Below, piece by piece: positions 24,274 through 33,400 of a stretch of 64,000 nucleotides of DNA. Source of the stretch: Microcoleus sp. FACHB-61 (lineage in GTDB: Bacteria; Cyanobacteriota; Cyanobacteriia; Cyanobacteriales; Microcoleaceae); the NCBI GenBank assembly GCA_014695295.1, contig JACJNY010000036.1, positions 33,444-97,443 on the forward strand, read 5' to 3'. Both the position numbers and the translations under genes were made by a program. Below the pieces are notes generated by a model that worked only from the letters and a program-made list of their open reading frames with translations, had not been told where the DNA came from and ran no database searches. How positions within the stretch are numbered: position 1 is the stretch's first letter; each line of letters starts with the position of its first letter.

Positions 24274-25467
24274 TTAGCTTTTAAGCAACTCCTGAATCGG
24301 CTTGCTAATCCAATTGAAACCAACTTTTAGTTGATGGTCAAATGTTGGCATCCGATAGAGATAAGCTAAGCGGCGAGCAATGTGTGCTAGTTGTCCGTCG
24401 AGTTTAATTCCTAAACCGGCCAGGGTGGCGTTGTCAATTCCTAATGTCATCATTTCTCCTAGCGGCTGATAGCGGAAAGGAAGTAATGGGCGGCCGGTGA
24501 GGGATGCCCAAATGTTCCAGGCGGTGTAGTCAGCTTGCTGGAAGGCTGTTTGGGCTGTTCCGGGGACTGTTTGACCAGTTGCATCGTGACATTCAGCTAA
24601 GTCTCCCAAGGCAAATATATCTGGATGGTCGATAATTTGCATTGTCGGATTGACTGTTAATTGACCTCGGCGGTTTTGTTTGAGGGGTAGCGATCGCACT
24701 GCTTGACTAACTTGAGTTCCTACTGTCCACAGCACTATGTCTACGGGGAGAACATCTAATTGTCCTTTGTAAAGTAAGGATATTGTGTCCGCTTCGATCG
24801 CCTCTACTGCTGTTTCTAAGTCGATCCACACTTTCCGTTTTTCTAAAGCTTTGGTGGCGGCTTCGCGGTTAAACTCCGGCGATGTCCGCAGAATCATGTC
24901 GGTTTGCTCGACTAACCGCACGCGACCTTTGTCTCCGAGTCGATCGGCTAATTTACAAGCTAATTCTACTCCCGCATAACCGGCGCCGACGATCGCAACC
25001 CGAATTTTGTCGGTGTTGCTGGCTTCTAAAAACCGCAGTCTTTCTTCTAAGCGGTAGGCGTCGTCTAGGGTGCGAAATGAGTAAGCGTATTCAACGGCAC
25101 CCTTGACCATATCTAGGGGGGTTTCGCCGCCTAAAGCTAAAACAAGGCGATCGCACGGAATTTCTGGCCCGTCGTGCAACTGCACTCGCTTTTGCTCCAA
25201 ATCGATGCCGGAGACAGTACCTTGACAAAAGCGCACGCCTGTGTTTTGCAAGAGTTCGGCAAACGGGGGGGCAATTTCCCAGGTTTGGAGTTCGCCGGTC
25301 AGGAGTTCGTACAGCAGGGGAACGAACAAAAATCGATCGCGGCGGTCAACTAGGACAATTTCGGGTTTTTCGGTTTTGGAGAAGGGTAACTGACTCAAGC
25401 GCAGGGCTGTGTAGAGTCCGCCGAAGCCTCCGCCGAGAATGCAAATCCGGGGTTGTTGTTGAGTCAT
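24274..25467 (-). CDS. ndbB: Type 2 NAD(P)H dehydrogenase, NdbB-like
   Basis: It is a peripheral-membrane flavoprotein of about 397 residues from the ATG at 25467 (MTQQQPRICILGGGFGG); the 12 codons before it are not conserved-looking. It has an FAD-binding GGGFGG at the N-terminus, an NAD(P)H-binding VAIVGAGYAGVELA at about 155-168 and the FAD-contacting IFALGDLAE. It resembles cyanobacterial NdbB, reported to reduce demethylphylloquinone in vitamin K1 synthesis, rather than NdbA or NdbC, but a respiratory NDH-2 role is not excluded. Single gene. Confidence 0.85.
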   Translation of the reverse strand: MTQQQPRICILGGGFGGLYTALRLSQLPFSKTEKPEIVLVDRRDRFLFVPLLYELLTGELQTWEIAPPFAELLQNTGVRFCQGTVSGIDLEQKRVQLHDGPEIPCDRLVLALGGETPLDMVKGAVEYAYSFRTLDDAYRLEERLRFLEASNTDKIRVAIVGAGYAGVELACKLADRLGDKGRVRLVEQTDMILRTSPEFNREAATKALEKRKVWIDLETAVEAIEADTISLLYKGQLDVLPVDIVLWTVGTQVSQAVRSLPLKQNRRGQLTVNPTMQIIDHPDIFALGDLAECHDATGQTVPGTAQTAFQQADYTAWNIWASLTGRPLLPFRYQPLGEMMTLGIDNATLAGLGIKLDGQLAHIARRLAYLYRMPTFDHQLKVGFNWISKPIQELLKS

Positions 25468-25514
25468 GGTGTTTTGTTTGAGGGGCGATCGGTAGCAAGG
25501 CAACTTATCTTATT

Positions 25515-25590
25515 GTAACGAGAGTGGGGGAGTGAGGGAGTGGGGTAGTGGGGGAGTGGGAGAGGGGGGAGTGGGAGAGTGGGGTGGGAA
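25515..25590 (+). repeat. G-rich tandem repeat (GTGGGGGAGTGGGAGA)
   Basis: Imperfect units of about 8 and 16 bases (GTGGGGGAGTGAGGGA, GTGGGGTAGTGGGGGA) run for about 70 bases with only one strand G-rich. It could form quadruplex DNA upstream of ndbB. Confidence 0.75.
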
Positions 25591-25644
25591 AATATTCCCT
25601 CTTTCCCTCGAACCTCAACATCCATCCGTTAAATCCGTTAAACC

Positions 25645-25765
25645 CACATCTTGCAGCATTGTCGCTTAACAGGCCCGATGGCCTGTTCCACAAAGAATCA
25701 TTTCTGGTGGGCCGTTTCTTCTAGCCCGCCCCTAAAAGCCTTATTGAGAATGGTGCAACATCTCA
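25645..25765. mobile_element. MITE copy 2, inserted in a TCCGTTAAA repeat
   Basis: The ends CACATCTTGCAGCATTGTCG and (reversed) TGAGATGTTGCACCATTCTC are inverted repeats. The flanks are GTTAAACC (25637-25644) and GTTAAATC (25766-25773), 7 of 8 identical. The surrounding DNA has several ATCCGTTAA units. Confidence 0.7.
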
Positions 25766-25987
25766 GTTAAATCCGTTAAATCCGTTAAACAATCCGTTGT
25801 CGAACTGTTTTCTACATATCTAGCCTTGATTAGCTCTACCTATTAGCCACTCTCAAATTTTCTGAATGTTCGCAGAACTAATTTTGTACTATATTAGTTT
25901 ATAACGAATTGTTGCGCAAATTAAATTCACTTTTTATAGGGTCATCTACTCTAACACTTGCCCCCGCACTCACAAGTGAAAAAAATC

Positions 25988-28900
25988 ATGCAAATTTTCT
26001 CGAATTCTTCTAAGTTTAAGAACGGCGACGATCGCAATAACGAAGACGACTCATCTTTGTTAAACAGCGAAGAAAAATATAAAAATTTAGTAGCTAATAT
26101 TCCCGGTGCTGTCTACCGCTGTACCTGCGACTGTACGGGCCCTGACGGGGCATTAACACGGACAATGGCGTTTTTGAGCGACGCTGTTCAAGAAATATCA
26201 GGCTATCCATCCTCTGATTTTATCAAGGATCGCGTCCGTTCTTTTGCCAGCATTATCCATCCTCAAGACCGCAAAAATGTGGATGCTGCTGTCAAAAAAA
26301 GTGTAGTAACTCGAACTCCGTACATCCTTGAATACCGCATTGTCCGGGCTGACGGCGAAATTAGCTGGGTTTACGAAAAAGGTCAAGCTGTTGGCTGTGA
26401 GGCGGACGAGGGTAGAGGAAGACAAGAGAGACAAGGGGAAATAGAGGAATTTTTGGCAGTACGGGTTTCGCCGATTTCGCCAGTTTTGCCGATCGCAAAT
26501 TCTCTGTCTCGGGTTGTTTATCTCGACGGAGTGATTTTGGATATTACTGAGCGAAAGCGAGCTGAGGAAAACCTGCGAAACACTCAAGATTTTCTGAATG
26601 CGGTACTCCAAAATCTGCCGATTAGTGTCTTTATTAAAGATGCTGTAGCACAAAAATTTATTTATTGGAATACTGCTAGCGAAGAATTGTTTGGCTATTC
26701 CAGCAATGAAGTGCTCTTAAAAAATGCTGCTGACTTGTTGGAGTCAGATCGGGGAAATTACTTGCAAGCACAAGATTTAGAAGTATTTGCAACGAGAAAA
26801 GGCGTCGATTTGCCCGAAGAAACTATCGAACTTCCGCACCGAGGAAAGCGGATTTTGCACACGAAAAAAGTTCCTTTGTTTGACGATTCTGGCGCACCTA
26901 AGTACATTCTGGGTATTGCTGAAGATATTACGGAAAGCAAAAAAACTGAAACAGAATTGTCGCGCTTGGCTATTGTGGCTCAAAAAACGCAAAATGGTGT
27001 GATTATTACTGATGCTCAAGGCTGCATTGAATGGGTGAATGAAGGATTTACTCGGATTAGCGGTTACGTGCTGGCAGAAATGCAGGGAAAAAAACCGGGT
27101 GATGTACTGCAAGGCCCTCAAACAGACCCGTTAACTATTGCTCAACTGCGATCGGCTTTGGCTGCAGGCGTGCCGTTTAATCAGGAAATTTACAATTACA
27201 AAAAGGATGGAAATGGTTATTGGGTGGCGCTTTCGATCGCCCCAATTTATCAAGACAATGGGGAACTAGAAGGTTTTATTGCGGTGCAAACTGATATTAC
27301 CGATCGCAAGCAAGCAGAGGCAACAGTCAGGGAAAGCGAGAGTTATTACCGCTGCATTGTCGAGACGGCTTTGGAGGGCGTTTGGATGTTTGACACCGAA
27401 AGCATCACGACTTTTGCTAACTCTCGGATGGCCGAAATGCTGGGGTATACTGTAGAGGAAATGCTGGGGCGATCGCTATTTGAATTTATCGACGACGAAT
27501 CTAGGGAAATAGCAAAAAATTACGTGCAGCGCAGGCGGGTAGGCATTCGCGAACGCTACGATTTTAAGTTTACTCGCAAAGACGGATCTTACTTGTGGGC
27601 GATCGTGTCGGCGACGCCAACGTTCGACGCTGAGGGCGAATTTTCCGGGGTTTTGCGGATGATTACCGATATTAGCGATCGCAAACAAGCAGAAGCAGAA
27701 TTGCGCCAAACTCTCAAAGAGTTGGAATTTGAAAAATTTGCTTTGGATCAATCAGCAATTGTCTCGAATACCGACGAATTCGGAGCCATTACCTATGTCA
27801 ACGATCAATTTTGTGAACTATTTAAATATTCCCGAGAAGAACTGATCGGCAAAACCCACAGACTTGTGAATTCTGGCTATCACCCAGCAGATTTTTTCAA
27901 GCAGCTTTGGTCAACCCTCCGCCGGGGAAAGGTGTGGCGGGGAGAAATGAAAAATCAAGCTAAAGACGGCACATTATTCTGGTTGGATACTACCATTGTA
28001 CCTTTCTTAAATACCAGCGGAGAACCCCATCAATATGTAGCAATCCGTAAAAATATTACCGCTCGCAAACACGCAGAAGAAGCGGTGCGGCTTTCGGAAA
28101 GTCAATTGAGGGCTAAAAATCAAGAATTGGCAAAAGCCCTGCGGGACGTGCATAAAACTCAAAGCATGATGGTTCAAAATGAAAAAATGGTAAGTTTGGG
28201 GCAATTAGTCGCTGGCGTTGCTCACGAAATCAACAATCCAGTTAGCTTTATTTACGGCAACGTCATGCACGCTGACGATTACTTTAAAGACTTGCTAAAA
28301 ATGGTGCAACTTTACCAGCAGGAATACCCGCACCCAACACCCGCAATTCAAAAAGAGATAGATGATGTCGATTTGAATTTTCTGCTCACAGATTTGCCAA
28401 AACTGTTAAATTCGATGAAAATGGGAGCAGAGCGAATTCGCCAGATCGTGCTGTCGCTGAAGAATTTTTCGCGATTGGATGAAGCCGAACAAAAGCAGGT
28501 GGATATTCACGAAGGGATTGAAAGCACTTTGTTGATTTTGCAGCACAGGTTCAAAGAAACGGCAGGACATCCGAAAATCACGCTGCTCAAAGAGTTCGGA
28601 AATTTGCCCCGCGTACAGTGTTATGCAGGACAGTTGAATCAGGTTTTTATGAATATTATTGGCAATGCAATTGATGCTTTGGAAGAGGCAATGGAGACTG
28701 GACAGTGGGCGGAGGGGGCACTGGCGCCTATTCCTTATTGTCCTTCGCCGACGCTGCGGATTTGTACGGATGTAAAATATGAACAGGATGCTTTGAGGCA
28801 AGCAGATTCTGCTGTTTCTGATGGTTCAATTCGGCATCCTTCTCATATTGTGATTCGGATTGCTGACAACGGGCCGGGGATTCCCATAGATGTTCACGAA

Positions 28901-29080
28901 AGGCTGTTCGATCCGTTTTTTACTACCAAAGAGCCTGGTAAAGGTACTGGTTTGGGGCTGTCTATCAGCTATCAAATTGTGGTGGAAAAACACGGCGGGC
29001 GGCTTAAGTGCGATTCTGCACCGGGTCAAGGCACGGAATTTGCGATCGAGATTCCTGTAAGCAGAATAGTTAGTAAGTAA
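25988..29080 (+). CDS. Cytosolic histidine kinase with five PAS domains
   Basis: The first possible start is a TTG at 25958; the ATG at 25988 (MQIFSNSSKF) is more likely, giving 1030 residues. Five PAS/PAC units can be read in order, each ending in an ITERKRAEE-like or DRKQAEA helix: about 30-190, 200-325, 330-450, 455-575 and 585-705. The first carries an acidic insert. The kinase core follows: GQLVAGVAHEINNPVSF, N box NAIDALEE, DNGPGIP and GKGTGLGLSIS. There is no membrane segment and no receiver domain. PAS domains may bind haem, flavin or small ligands, but none shows a chromophore signature I recognise. A DCC-family gene follows on the same strand after 81 bases. Confidence 0.93.
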   Translation: MQIFSNSSKFKNGDDRNNEDDSSLLNSEEKYKNLVANIPGAVYRCTCDCTGPDGALTRTMAFLSDAVQEISGYPSSDFIKDRVRSFASIIHPQDRKNVDAAVKKSVVTRTPYILEYRIVRADGEISWVYEKGQAVGCEADEGRGRQERQGEIEEFLAVRVSPISPVLPIANSLSRVVYLDGVILDITERKRAEENLRNTQDFLNAVLQNLPISVFIKDAVAQKFIYWNTASEELFGYSSNEVLLKNAADLLESDRGNYLQAQDLEVFATRKGVDLPEETIELPHRGKRILHTKKVPLFDDSGAPKYILGIAEDITESKKTETELSRLAIVAQKTQNGVIITDAQGCIEWVNEGFTRISGYVLAEMQGKKPGDVLQGPQTDPLTIAQLRSALAAGVPFNQEIYNYKKDGNGYWVALSIAPIYQDNGELEGFIAVQTDITDRKQAEATVRESESYYRCIVETALEGVWMFDTESITTFANSRMAEMLGYTVEEMLGRSLFEFIDDESREIAKNYVQRRRVGIRERYDFKFTRKDGSYLWAIVSATPTFDAEGEFSGVLRMITDISDRKQAEAELRQTLKELEFEKFALDQSAIVSNTDEFGAITYVNDQFCELFKYSREELIGKTHRLVNSGYHPADFFKQLWSTLRRGKVWRGEMKNQAKDGTLFWLDTTIVPFLNTSGEPHQYVAIRKNITARKHAEEAVRLSESQLRAKNQELAKALRDVHKTQSMMVQNEKMVSLGQLVAGVAHEINNPVSFIYGNVMHADDYFKDLLKMVQLYQQEYPHPTPAIQKEIDDVDLNFLLTDLPKLLNSMKMGAERIRQIVLSLKNFSRLDEAEQKQVDIHEGIESTLLILQHRFKETAGHPKITLLKEFGNLPRVQCYAGQLNQVFMNIIGNAIDALEEAMETGQWAEGALAPIPYCPSPTLRICTDVKYEQDALRQADSAVSDGSIRHPSHIVIRIADNGPGIPIDVHERLFDPFFTTKEPGKGTGLGLSISYQIVVEKHGGRLKCDSAPGQGTEFAIEIPVSRIVSK

Positions 29081-29161
29081 GGTGCGCCGACGGGCACCCT
29101 ACAATTAGCAAGTAAGGTGCAATTCCTGCAATAGTTCATCCCAAATTTAGGAAGTTATCAA

Positions 29162-29584
29162 ATGAATTACAACGTAATTTACGACGGCCATTGCAATCTC
29201 TGCGTTACCTTAGTGCAGTTACTAGAAAACTTAGACCAAGGCAAGCGGTTTGAGTATATTCCAATGCAAGATTTAGAGCAATTAAATCGGTTTGGGATTA
29301 CGTCTGAAGACTGCGAAATGGGGATGATTTTGATAGATGACAACACCCCGGAACGGCGCTGGCAGGGCAGCGATGCGGCGGAGGAAATCGGGCGGATATT
29401 GCCGGGAGGTGAGGTGTTTGTGGCTGCTTACCGGGCAATGCCGGGGATGAAGTGGATGGGCGATCGCGTGTACGAACAAGTCCGCGATAACCGCTATACT
29501 TTGTTTGGCAAGCGTCCGACGACTTACAAATCTGTTTATCCAATTGGCTGTAGGTCGATCGGCAATTGCGATAGTTTGAAATAA
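29162..29584 (+). CDS. DCC-family (DUF393) thiol-disulfide oxidoreductase-like protein
   Basis: The 140-residue protein has the family's N-terminal YDGHCNLC motif (DxxCxxC) and the downstream helix with YRAMPGMKWMGDRVYE and the YTLFGKRP segment. Members have a thioredoxin-like fold and are thought to act in disulfide exchange, but the role is unproven. An AGGAAG lies a few bases before the ATG. It lies 81 bases after the five-PAS kinase and could be co-transcribed with it. Confidence 0.85.
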   Translation: MNYNVIYDGHCNLCVTLVQLLENLDQGKRFEYIPMQDLEQLNRFGITSEDCEMGMILIDDNTPERRWQGSDAAEEIGRILPGGEVFVAAYRAMPGMKWMGDRVYEQVRDNRYTLFGKRPTTYKSVYPIGCRSIGNCDSLK

Positions 29585-29593
29585 CTCACTCTA

Positions 29594-29718
29594 AAGCACC
29601 ATTCTCGCTTAACAGGCTTTCCGGCCTGTTCCACAAAAATTAAATTTTATTGTGGGCCGTTGCTTTGAGCAACGCCTCTAAAGGGATTATTACCAATGGT
29701 GCAAGATAATTGATATCA
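29594..29718. mobile_element. MITE copy 3 (old copy, no clear target duplication)
   Basis: CACCATTCTCGCTTAACAGG on the left and CCAATGGTGCAAGATAATT on the right are the inverted ends, with the AACAGGCTTTCCGGCCTGTT hairpin inside. The flanks no longer match each other. Confidence 0.65.
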
Positions 29719-29764
29719 ATTTACTTAGGATGTGGCGCCAAATCCTTGGTACAATCCCTGGAAC

Positions 29765-30184
29765 TTAACTATTAAACAAACCGAATATCTCGCGGCAAAA
29801 GTCTTTGAGCTTTTGGCCAGACTCCGCTGCAGGTTCGGTTTGACCGAGAAAACTCCAATTTTCCACGGTGGAAAAGCGCCACTGCTGGCCAGTATGATCG
29901 TAACCGGCCGCCTCAACCCCGATCGCCCGACTGCTCCCTTCTACCGGATCTTGGTAAAATCGGATTTGAATCAGGATGCTGCGGCTTTGCAGCAAGCGGC
30001 TTCTACCGGGGAAATGGAAGCCAATATCGATCGAATCTGGATCTACAAGTTCTCTGGTATCCTCGTCATTCATCCAAGGCTTCAAATCGACTTTCGCATC
30101 CGGGAATTCGGACTTGAATAAATTAACAACTGCAGCAATTTTGCTGGCAACTTCTATATTTCTGGCTTGTTCGGCAGCGTTCAC
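29765..30184 (-). CDS. Conserved-looking small cytosolic protein
   Basis: The frame is open from a TTG at 30202, but a GTG at 30184 has a good TAGGAG eight bases upstream and gives a 139-residue protein starting MNAAEQARNIEVASKIAAVV. It is soluble with well-mixed charge (KPWMNDEDTRELVDPDSID, GFHFPGRSRLLQSRS) and Trp-containing strands, which looks like a real folded domain. I do not recognise the family. A plus-strand frame over the same bases lacks these features and is a shadow. It is convergent with the DCC gene across a MITE. Confidence 0.65.
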   Translation of the reverse strand: MNAAEQARNIEVASKIAAVVNLFKSEFPDAKVDLKPWMNDEDTRELVDPDSIDIGFHFPGRSRLLQSRSILIQIRFYQDPVEGSSRAIGVEAAGYDHTGQQWRFSTVENWSFLGQTEPAAESGQKLKDFCREIFGLFNS

Positions 30185-30404
30185 TCGAAAAACTCCTATC
30201 AAATACAGTTATTACATGATTTAGCTAACAATGTAACTGCATAGTGCGTGGTTTAAACAGTGAACTGTGGACTATTTGATAGATATTTAGGAATTGACAA
30301 ATTTCAAAGTGTGTGTTAAGCACAAGTCATAGCATTTTAGATTTTAGATTTTAGATTAAACAATTGGCAATGACTGATTCGGTAAGGGTGCTGAATAAAT
30401 TTTA

Positions 30405-33400
30405 TCAAAGCGGCAGGGCGATCGCAAATTCCGTACCTTCTCCCAGCACCGATTCGCAACTGAGTTTACCGCCGTGGGTTTCTTCCACAATTTGCCTGCT
30501 GATAGACAACCCCAAACCCGTACCTTTCCCTACTCCTTTGGTAGTAAATAAATGGTTAAAGATTTTCGACTTGACCTCCGATGACATCCCTTGACCGTTA
30601 TCTTGGATTTTAATCACCACGCTGTTGTTATCCTCCGAGAGGTGAGTGATAATGGCGATCGTATTCGGTAAAGCTTCAATTTCCGCGTAAGTGCGGCCCA
30701 GATTCGATTCGTCAAAACACTCGATCGCATTTGCCAGCAAATTCATAAATACCTGATTCAGTTGCCCAAAATAACATTTAACTGGCGGGATATCTCCGTA
30801 TTCTTTGATAATTTTAATCGCGGGGCGAGTATCTGTAGCTTTCAGGCGATACTGTAAAATCATCAAAGTGCTGTCGATGCCCTCATGAATATTTGCTGAC
30901 ACTTTATTCGCAGTGTCAGCGCGGGAAAAAGTGCGCAAAGACGTGCTAATATTGCGGATGCGCTCTGTACCTGATTTCATAGATAAAAGCATTTTCGGCA
31001 AATCTTCGATCAAATATTCTAAATCAATCTCCGATGCTTTATCCTCTAATTCATCTCCAGGATTAGGAAATTTTTCTTGGTAAAGTTGTAAGCAATCAAT
31101 CAAATCTAAGCTGGCCTCAGCAGCAGCATCAAGATTGCCCGCAATAAAACCGAGCGGATTGTTAATTTCGTGAGCAACCCCTGCAATCAAGTTGCCGAGA
31201 GCCGACATTTTTTCGTTTTGAATAAGTTGCAGTTGCGCCTGTTGCAGTTCATTGAAAGATTTTTCTAACTGTTGAGATTTTTCTTTCTCGCGCGCGTACA
31301 AACCAGCATTTTCTACAGCAATAGCAACTTGAGAAATTAACACTTTGAATACTTCCACTCTCTCTGCTGTAAAAGCTCCTACCGTCAAAGCATTTTCTAA
31401 ATAAATTATTCCGCGCCGCTGAGATTGATAAATCATCGGCAAACAGAGGATTGATTTTGGTTGATATTTCCGAATATAGCCATCCACCTTAAAAGCTTCG
31501 GCTACAGTCGCATTGTCTAAAACCAGATGCTTTTGGCTGCGGTGTACGAAATTAATCACAGACAGGGGTACATCTTGACGATTTTCTACGGGAATAGACG
31601 GTAGAAGCGTCACTTGATCCTCCCCAAAAGTCCCAGTAGCTTCTATGCAGAGGATATCGTCTTTCAGAAGCAGCAGCACAACTTTTTGAGCCGCCGCATT
31701 TTCTAAAATAATTTTGATTAGTCTTGTCAACAATTTTTCGAGAACAATTTCACCGTTAATGGCTTGCGCCGACTTAATAAAAGTAGCTAAGTCCAAGAAA
31801 TCGCCTAAACTACTACTGGTAGTATTTTCAGTGGCAGTGCGGGTGACATCGAGGGCTGGGGTTTGAATTGTGCGCGTCTGTGCTGCTAAGAAAGGATGTG
31901 TTGATTCTAAGTGTTTAACTTTAGCTGTGGCTCCCCAATGGATATATCCATAATAGGCTTTAGTCAGATATGCTTGAGAAACTATCTCTTTACCCAAAGC
32001 TTGATAAAATTCTCCGGCTAATTCATAAGCTAATGATTCCTCTTGAATGTAACCGTTTTTAGCTGCTCCCTCAATGGCGCGATCGTACAATTCCATTGCT
32101 TCAGTATTTTGACCCAAAACTCGCGCTGTTTCCGCTGCAACCAAATCGTATTTGTGTTGATAATTCATCGGAGCATGAACAGCCCATTTTTTCATCTTCT
32201 TTTGGTTTTGCAGCACTTTTTCCAAATATTGCTTTTGTTCCCCTTTGCCAGTTGCTGGATACAAGGCTATGATACTGAGAGAGGAGTAAAAATTATTCAG
32301 AGCAACCACATAAAATCCTGCTACGGACTCCTCATATTTCTCAAATAACCTTGAATTTTCCAAGGCTTCCGCGTAGTTTCTGAAAATAAAATTAAGCAGA
32401 GTTTTGGCATTATAAACGAAATTAACTAAAACAAAGCTTTTAGCTTCTATTAAAAGGGGAAGCATTTCGACTTCATTAAATCTCTCGCCGACTAAATGGC
32501 AGGGTTCGACAGCTTGACCGCGCAAATTGAGGGCTGTCTGCCTGCCTATACTTATATACTGTACAGCTACTTCTAGTTGAGATTGCTGCATTAGTTTCAT
32601 ATATTTACCAGTCTCCTGATCCACCAAACCTAGAGGCTCTCCTATTGACAGTTTTTTGAAACAATATTCACTTATAGAATAACCAGCATATTCCAACTCT
32701 CCAGCTTCCATCCCAGTTTGAAAACCTTCTTTGAGATAGCCTAATCCTGACTTGAGATCGGCTTTCCAGTGGCTAATCAAAGAAGCAAAGGGCGTATAAA
32801 CTCTACTTTTGATTGAACGGGATGGACATTTGTCTAACATCCTAATTGCCAGTTGACCGAATTGGTATGCCAAACTAATGTCCCCTACCTTGTACATAAC
32901 TATGCCATAAAAAACGTAGGCCATACTCGCATCAGGCGAATTGCCATATTTAATGCACAGCTTGACCATCTTAAATGCCAGCAGCGGTACCAGTCGGGGC
33001 TTGGCCTGAACAGCAGTGCTGAAAATCCCTGATAAAATGCGCATGGCTGCTTGTTTGTCGGGATCGGTCATTTCTGGCAAGTTAGCTAAATCCTCAATTC
33101 GTTTCAATCCCAAGCTCAGTTTTGTATTAATCAGTCCCGCCACAATATTTAGCGCGTTGGGGTTTTCGGGAAAAGAAATGCCTAATAGTTTCAGCACTTC
33201 CAGTCCTGTATTGAGTGCTTCTACAAGTCTATTTTGAGCGTTATAAGACTGAATTTGAAGTTCATAAACATTCACTTTTTCCAATAAAGTTTTAGCTTTC
33301 TGCAGTACAACATCAACCAGCTTTTTTGAATCTTCATAGTTAATGTTTAAGTATTCACATTCGGCTGTTGACTCGTAAATTGCTAACGTTAAGTCATACT

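Noticed and set aside
29732..30121. Plus-strand frame of 129 codons over the small protein at 29765
   Set aside because: The minus-strand frame has the better ribosome site and a more natural residue mix.
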